From assembly GCA_031283865.1 (NCBI GenBank), contig JAITAX010000094.1, positions 1-6,875 on the forward strand: a stretch of DNA of 6,875 nucleotides, in the 5' to 3' direction. The notes beneath the pieces were generated by a model. It did no database searches, was not told the origin of the DNA, and saw nothing but the letters and a program-made list of their open reading frames with translations. Below are positions 4,906 to 6,875 of this stretch, one piece after another. The position numbers and the translations under genes are program-made. Within the stretch, counting starts at the first letter, position 1, and each line of letters begins with the position of its first letter. The DNA is from Eubacteriales Family XIII. Incertae Sedis bacterium. Lineage in GTDB: Bacteria > Bacillota > Clostridia > Peptostreptococcales > Anaerovoracaceae.

Positions 4906-5304
4906 GTGACAATGACTGACCCCATTGCGGATATGCTCACAAGGATAAGGAACGCGAATACGGTGGGACATACGGTCGTCGATGTTCCCGCGTCGAAGAT
5001 GAAGAAATCCATCGCGGGGATCCTGACGGCGGAGGGTTATATAAAGGGTTTCGACGTGATTGAGGACAATAAGCAGGGCGTGCTGCGCATTCAGATGAAG
5101 TACGGCGCCGGCAAGGAAAAGGTAATCAGCGGTCTCAAGAAGATCTCGAAGCCGGGTTTAAAGGTATACGCCAAAGCGGATGACGTACCCAAGGTGCTCG
5201 GCGGTCTTGGCATAGCCATTATTTCCACCTCAAACGGCGTAATCAGCGACAAGGACGCCCGCAAGCTCGGCGTGGGCGGCGAAGTGATCTGTTATGTTTG
5301 GTAG
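4906..5304 (+). CDS. rpsH: 30S ribosomal protein S8, probable GTG start
   Basis: S8 binds the central domain of 16S rRNA and is essential for assembly of the 30S platform. In E. coli it is also the translational repressor of the spc operon. With the GTG start the protein is 132 residues and begins MTMTDPIADMLTRIRNANT, the standard clostridial form. ATG 4900 would add two residues (134) but is only 3 bases from AGGAGG. Conserved blocks are DVPASKMKKSIA (26-37), SKPGLKVYAK (81-90) and the signature GLGIAIISTSNGVISD (100-115), closing with GGEVICYVW. It starts 33 bases after rpsZ and ends 11 bases before rplF. I see no obvious copy of the E. coli S8 operator near rplE, so its regulatory role here is open. 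Confidence 0.95.
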   Translation: MTMTDPIADMLTRIRNANTVGHTVVDVPASKMKKSIAGILTAEGYIKGFDVIEDNKQGVLRIQMKYGAGKEKVISGLKKISKPGLKVYAKADDVPKVLGGLGIAIISTSNGVISDKDARKLGVGGEVICYVW

Positions 5305-5315
5305 GAGGAGCGGAA

Positions 5316-5858
5316 ATGTCGAGAATCGGTAAAAGGCCCGTCGAGATCCCTGCCGGCGTTGTGATTAAAGTGGACGAGGACAACACGGTTTCCGTAAAGG
5401 GACCGAAAGGCGAATTGCAGGAAAAGATCAGCAAGTTGGTTAAGGTGGAATTGAAAGACAGCGCGCTTTCGGTGACGCGCTCGAGCGACGACAAGGACGC
5501 CCGTTCCGCGCACGGACTGTCGCGCAGCCTGATTGCGAACATGGTGACGGGCGTCACGGACGGTTTTGTGAAAAAGCTTCAAATAAACGGTGTGGGGTAC
5601 AGAGCGGAGAAGAAAGGTGACGCGCTCGTGCTGAGTCTCGGCTATTCCCATCCCGTCGAACTGAAAGACCCCGACGGAATCTCGACGGAAACGCCGAGCC
5701 CCACGGAGATCCTCGTGCGCGGCGTCAGCAAGGCCGTCGTGGGCAATTACGCGGCCATCGTCAGGTCCTGGAGACCCCCGGAGCCGTACAAAGGCAAGGG
5801 CATTCGCTATGAGAATGAGGTGATCCGCAGGAAAGAAGGCAAGACAGGCAAGAAGTAG
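5316..5858 (+). CDS. rplF: 50S ribosomal protein L6
   Basis: L6 lies near the sarcin-ricin loop and the factor-binding site of the 50S subunit. The ATG at 5316 gives MSRIGKRPVEIPAGV, the usual opening, and AGGAGG at 5303-5308, overlapping the rpsH stop, is 7 bases upstream. The 180-residue length is normal. Two homologous L6 domains are visible (about 10-82 and 83-170). The second carries LQINGVGYRAEKKGDALVLS (88-107) and the family signature RPPEPYKGKGIRYENEVIRR (153-172), ending in KEGKTGKK. In-frame codons upstream at 5298-5315 overlap rpsH and are not part of the protein. Alterations near the C-terminus of L6 are known to affect aminoglycoside response in other bacteria; nothing unusual is seen here. 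Confidence 0.97.
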   Translation: MSRIGKRPVEIPAGVVIKVDEDNTVSVKGPKGELQEKISKLVKVELKDSALSVTRSSDDKDARSAHGLSRSLIANMVTGVTDGFVKKLQINGVGYRAEKKGDALVLSLGYSHPVELKDPDGISTETPSPTEILVRGVSKAVVGNYAAIVRSWRPPEPYKGKGIRYENEVIRRKEGKTGKK

Positions 5859-5872
5859 GAGGATGAAATAAA

Positions 5873-6238
5873 GTGGCGAAAGAAAGCAGAAACGACAAGC
5901 GCCTCGCGCGGCACAGGCGGATCAGAAAAACCCTGCGCGGCACGCCCGAAAAGCCGCGGCTGTGCGTGTTCAAGAGCCTGAAAAACATGTCCGTTCAACT
6001 GATAGACGACGTGAGCGGCGCGACGCTGGCGACAGCCTCCACCTTGGAGAAAGAGATCAAGGCCAAGATCAAGCACGGCGGCAACAGAGAGGCCGCAGGC
6101 TTGGTCGGCGAAGCCATTGCAAAGAAATCGATCGAAAAGGGCATCCGCGAGGTCGCGTTCGACAGGGGCGGCTTCTTGTACCACGGACGCGTGAAAGAGC
6201 TGGCCGACAAGGCTCGTGAAGCCGGACTCAAATTCTAA
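5873..6238 (+). CDS. rplR: 50S ribosomal protein L18, GTG start
   Basis: L18 binds 5S rRNA and, with L5, attaches it to the 50S central protuberance. The 121-residue product has the family length. It has a basic N-terminal tail (AKESRNDKRLARHRRIRKTL, residues 2-21) and a strand region RLCVFKSLKNMSVQLIDD (29-46). The C-terminal signature is VAFDRGGFLYHGRVKELADK (94-113) with AREAGLKF following. The GTG at 5873 is the only plausible start; AGGAGG at 5857-5862 is 10 bases away and overlaps the rplF stop. rpsE follows directly. Confidence 0.97.
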   Translation: MAKESRNDKRLARHRRIRKTLRGTPEKPRLCVFKSLKNMSVQLIDDVSGATLATASTLEKEIKAKIKHGGNREAAGLVGEAIAKKSIEKGIREVAFDRGGFLYHGRVKELADKAREAGLKF

Positions 6239-6239
6239 A

Positions 6240-6245
6240 AAGGAG
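6240..6245 (+). promoter_or_regulatory. Ribosome binding site that decides the rpsE start
   Basis: AAGGAG is 7 bases before ATG 6253 but only 1 base before the in-frame ATG 6247. Ribosomes should therefore favour the second ATG, shortening the protein by two residues. Confidence 0.6.
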
Positions 6246-6252
6246 TATGTAT

Positions 6253-6762
6253 ATGATACGGCAGAATACCATAGACGCCTCCGGCTTGGAGCTGAAGGAG
6301 TCCATCGTCAGCATCAGGCGCGTTGCCAAGACGGTTAAGGGCGGCAGAAACATGCGCTTCAGCGTGACCGTCGCGGTCGGCGATGAGGCGGGACACGTGG
6401 GCGTCGGGCTCGGAAAGGCGCGAGAGATACCCGAGGCCGTCCGCAAGGCCATAGAGGACGCGAAGAAAAAGCTGATCCTCGTTCCGATGGTCGGCACCAC
6501 GGTTCCCCACAGGTCGCTCGGCATATTCGGCGCGGGCCGCGTACTCATCATACCGGCGGCGCCCGGCACGGGCGTCATCGCCGGCAGTTCGGTGCGCATG
6601 GTCCTTGAGCTTGCGGGCGTGAAAGACGTGCGGGCCAAATCCATCGGTTCAAACAACGCCTGCAATATGGCCGGCGCGACGATAGAGGGTCTGCGCGAAC
6701 TCAAGACCGTCGAACAGATCAGCAGGCTCAGGGGCAAGACGAAAGAAGAAATCTTGGGATAG
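6253..6762 (+). CDS. rpsE: 30S ribosomal protein S5
   Basis: S5 lies at the back of the 30S subunit near the decoding centre and the mRNA entry; with S4 it influences accuracy, and its N-terminal loop is where spectinomycin resistance mutations arise. ATG 6253 is preferred over ATG 6247, because AAGGAG (6240-6245) is 7 bases from the former and only 1 base from the latter. This yields 169 residues, normal for the family. The double-stranded RNA-binding-like domain includes VAKTVKGGRNMRFS (24-37) with the VKGGR loop (28-32) intact. GHVGVGLGKAREIPEAVRKA follows at 48-67. The C-terminal domain has GAGRVLIIPAAPGTGVIAG (93-111) and AKSIGSNNACNMAGATIEGL (128-147). The gap to rplR is 14 bases. Confidence 0.96.
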   Translation: MIRQNTIDASGLELKESIVSIRRVAKTVKGGRNMRFSVTVAVGDEAGHVGVGLGKAREIPEAVRKAIEDAKKKLILVPMVGTTVPHRSLGIFGAGRVLIIPAAPGTGVIAGSSVRMVLELAGVKDVRAKSIGSNNACNMAGATIEGLRELKTVEQISRLRGKTKEEILG

Positions 6763-6775
6763 GAGGCTAAGCGAA

Positions 6776-6875
6776 ATGGCTGACAAGCTCATCAGAATCA
6801 AACTTACAAAGAGTCCCATCGGCGCTCCCCCCTCCCAAAGGCGGACGGTCGAAGCGCTGGGACTGCGAAAAATGC
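6776..6875 (+). CDS. rpmD: 50S ribosomal protein L30 (3' end outside the window)
   Basis: L30 is a small 23S/5S rRNA-region protein of about 60 residues, found in many but not all bacteria. The 33 visible codons begin MADKLIRIKLTKSPIGAPPS and continue QRRTVEALGLRKM. This matches the family's first beta strand, the K-S-x-IG turn and the QR-TV-ALGLRK helix. AGGAGG at 6761-6766, overlapping the rpsE stop, is 9 bases from the ATG. The gene runs off the window end in mid-codon. Its place after rpsE is standard for the spc operon, where rplO and secY normally follow; that is expectation, not seen here. Confidence 0.95.
   Translation, partial: MADKLIRIKLTKSPIGAPPSQRRTVEALGLRKM

Noticed and set aside
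5863..5871. A tiny ATG-AAA-TAA frame between the rplF stop and the rplR GTG
   Set aside because: The ATG directly abuts the AGGAGG with no spacer, so ribosomes are unlikely to start there. It is better read as spacer sequence.

Overview
This window is a stretch of bacterial chromosome holding the end of the S10 operon fused to the start of the spc operon. It is sixteen ribosomal protein genes in a row, all on the + strand. The order is rplB (5'-truncated by the window), rpsS, rplV, rpsC, rplP, rpmC, rpsQ, rplN, rplX, rplE, rpsZ (zinc-type rpsN), rpsH, rplF, rplR, rpsE and rpmD (3'-truncated by the window). This is the canonical bacterial order with no insertions, inversions, pseudogenes, mobile elements, RNA genes or CRISPR.

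The DNA is GC-rich (high 50s percent by eye), and almost every gene has a strong AGGAGG-like ribosome binding site. S14 is the short four-cysteine zinc form, S8 begins MTMTDPIADML, and the L2 C-terminal motif reads MNPNDHPHGGGEG. S3 carries a long arginine/aspartate-rich and then proline/alanine-rich tail. Together these fit a Firmicutes/Clostridia-type organism, probably a GC-rich uncultured or gut-type lineage. That placement is inference from protein features, not a database match.

Layout: 1-744 is L2. 760-1041 is S19, followed by an 87-base spacer with two small hairpins before L22 (1129-1467). S3 (1469-2392) starts one base after L22 and ends in the long low-complexity tail. A 105-base spacer with a strong hairpin (2443-2473) precedes L16 (2498-2932). 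From L16 to L30 the genes are packed with gaps of 0 to about 33 bases. No promoter or terminator is evident, including between S17 and L14, where the spc operon starts in E. coli. Translation appears driven by individual Shine-Dalgarno sites plus coupling between neighbours. Several starts are non-ATG: TTG for rplE, GTG for rplR and probably GTG for rpsH.

Together the genes supply both ribosomal subunits: the peptidyl-transferase centre region (L2, L16, L14), the tunnel and its exit (L22, L24, L29), the central protuberance (L5, L18), the factor-binding side (L6), and the 30S head and mRNA entry (S3, S14, S19, S5), with S8 and S17 in the 30S body. I found no new biological system here. The points worth a second look are the S3 tail and its repeats, the two structured spacers, the altered tip of the L22 tunnel hairpin, and a few start-codon choices.
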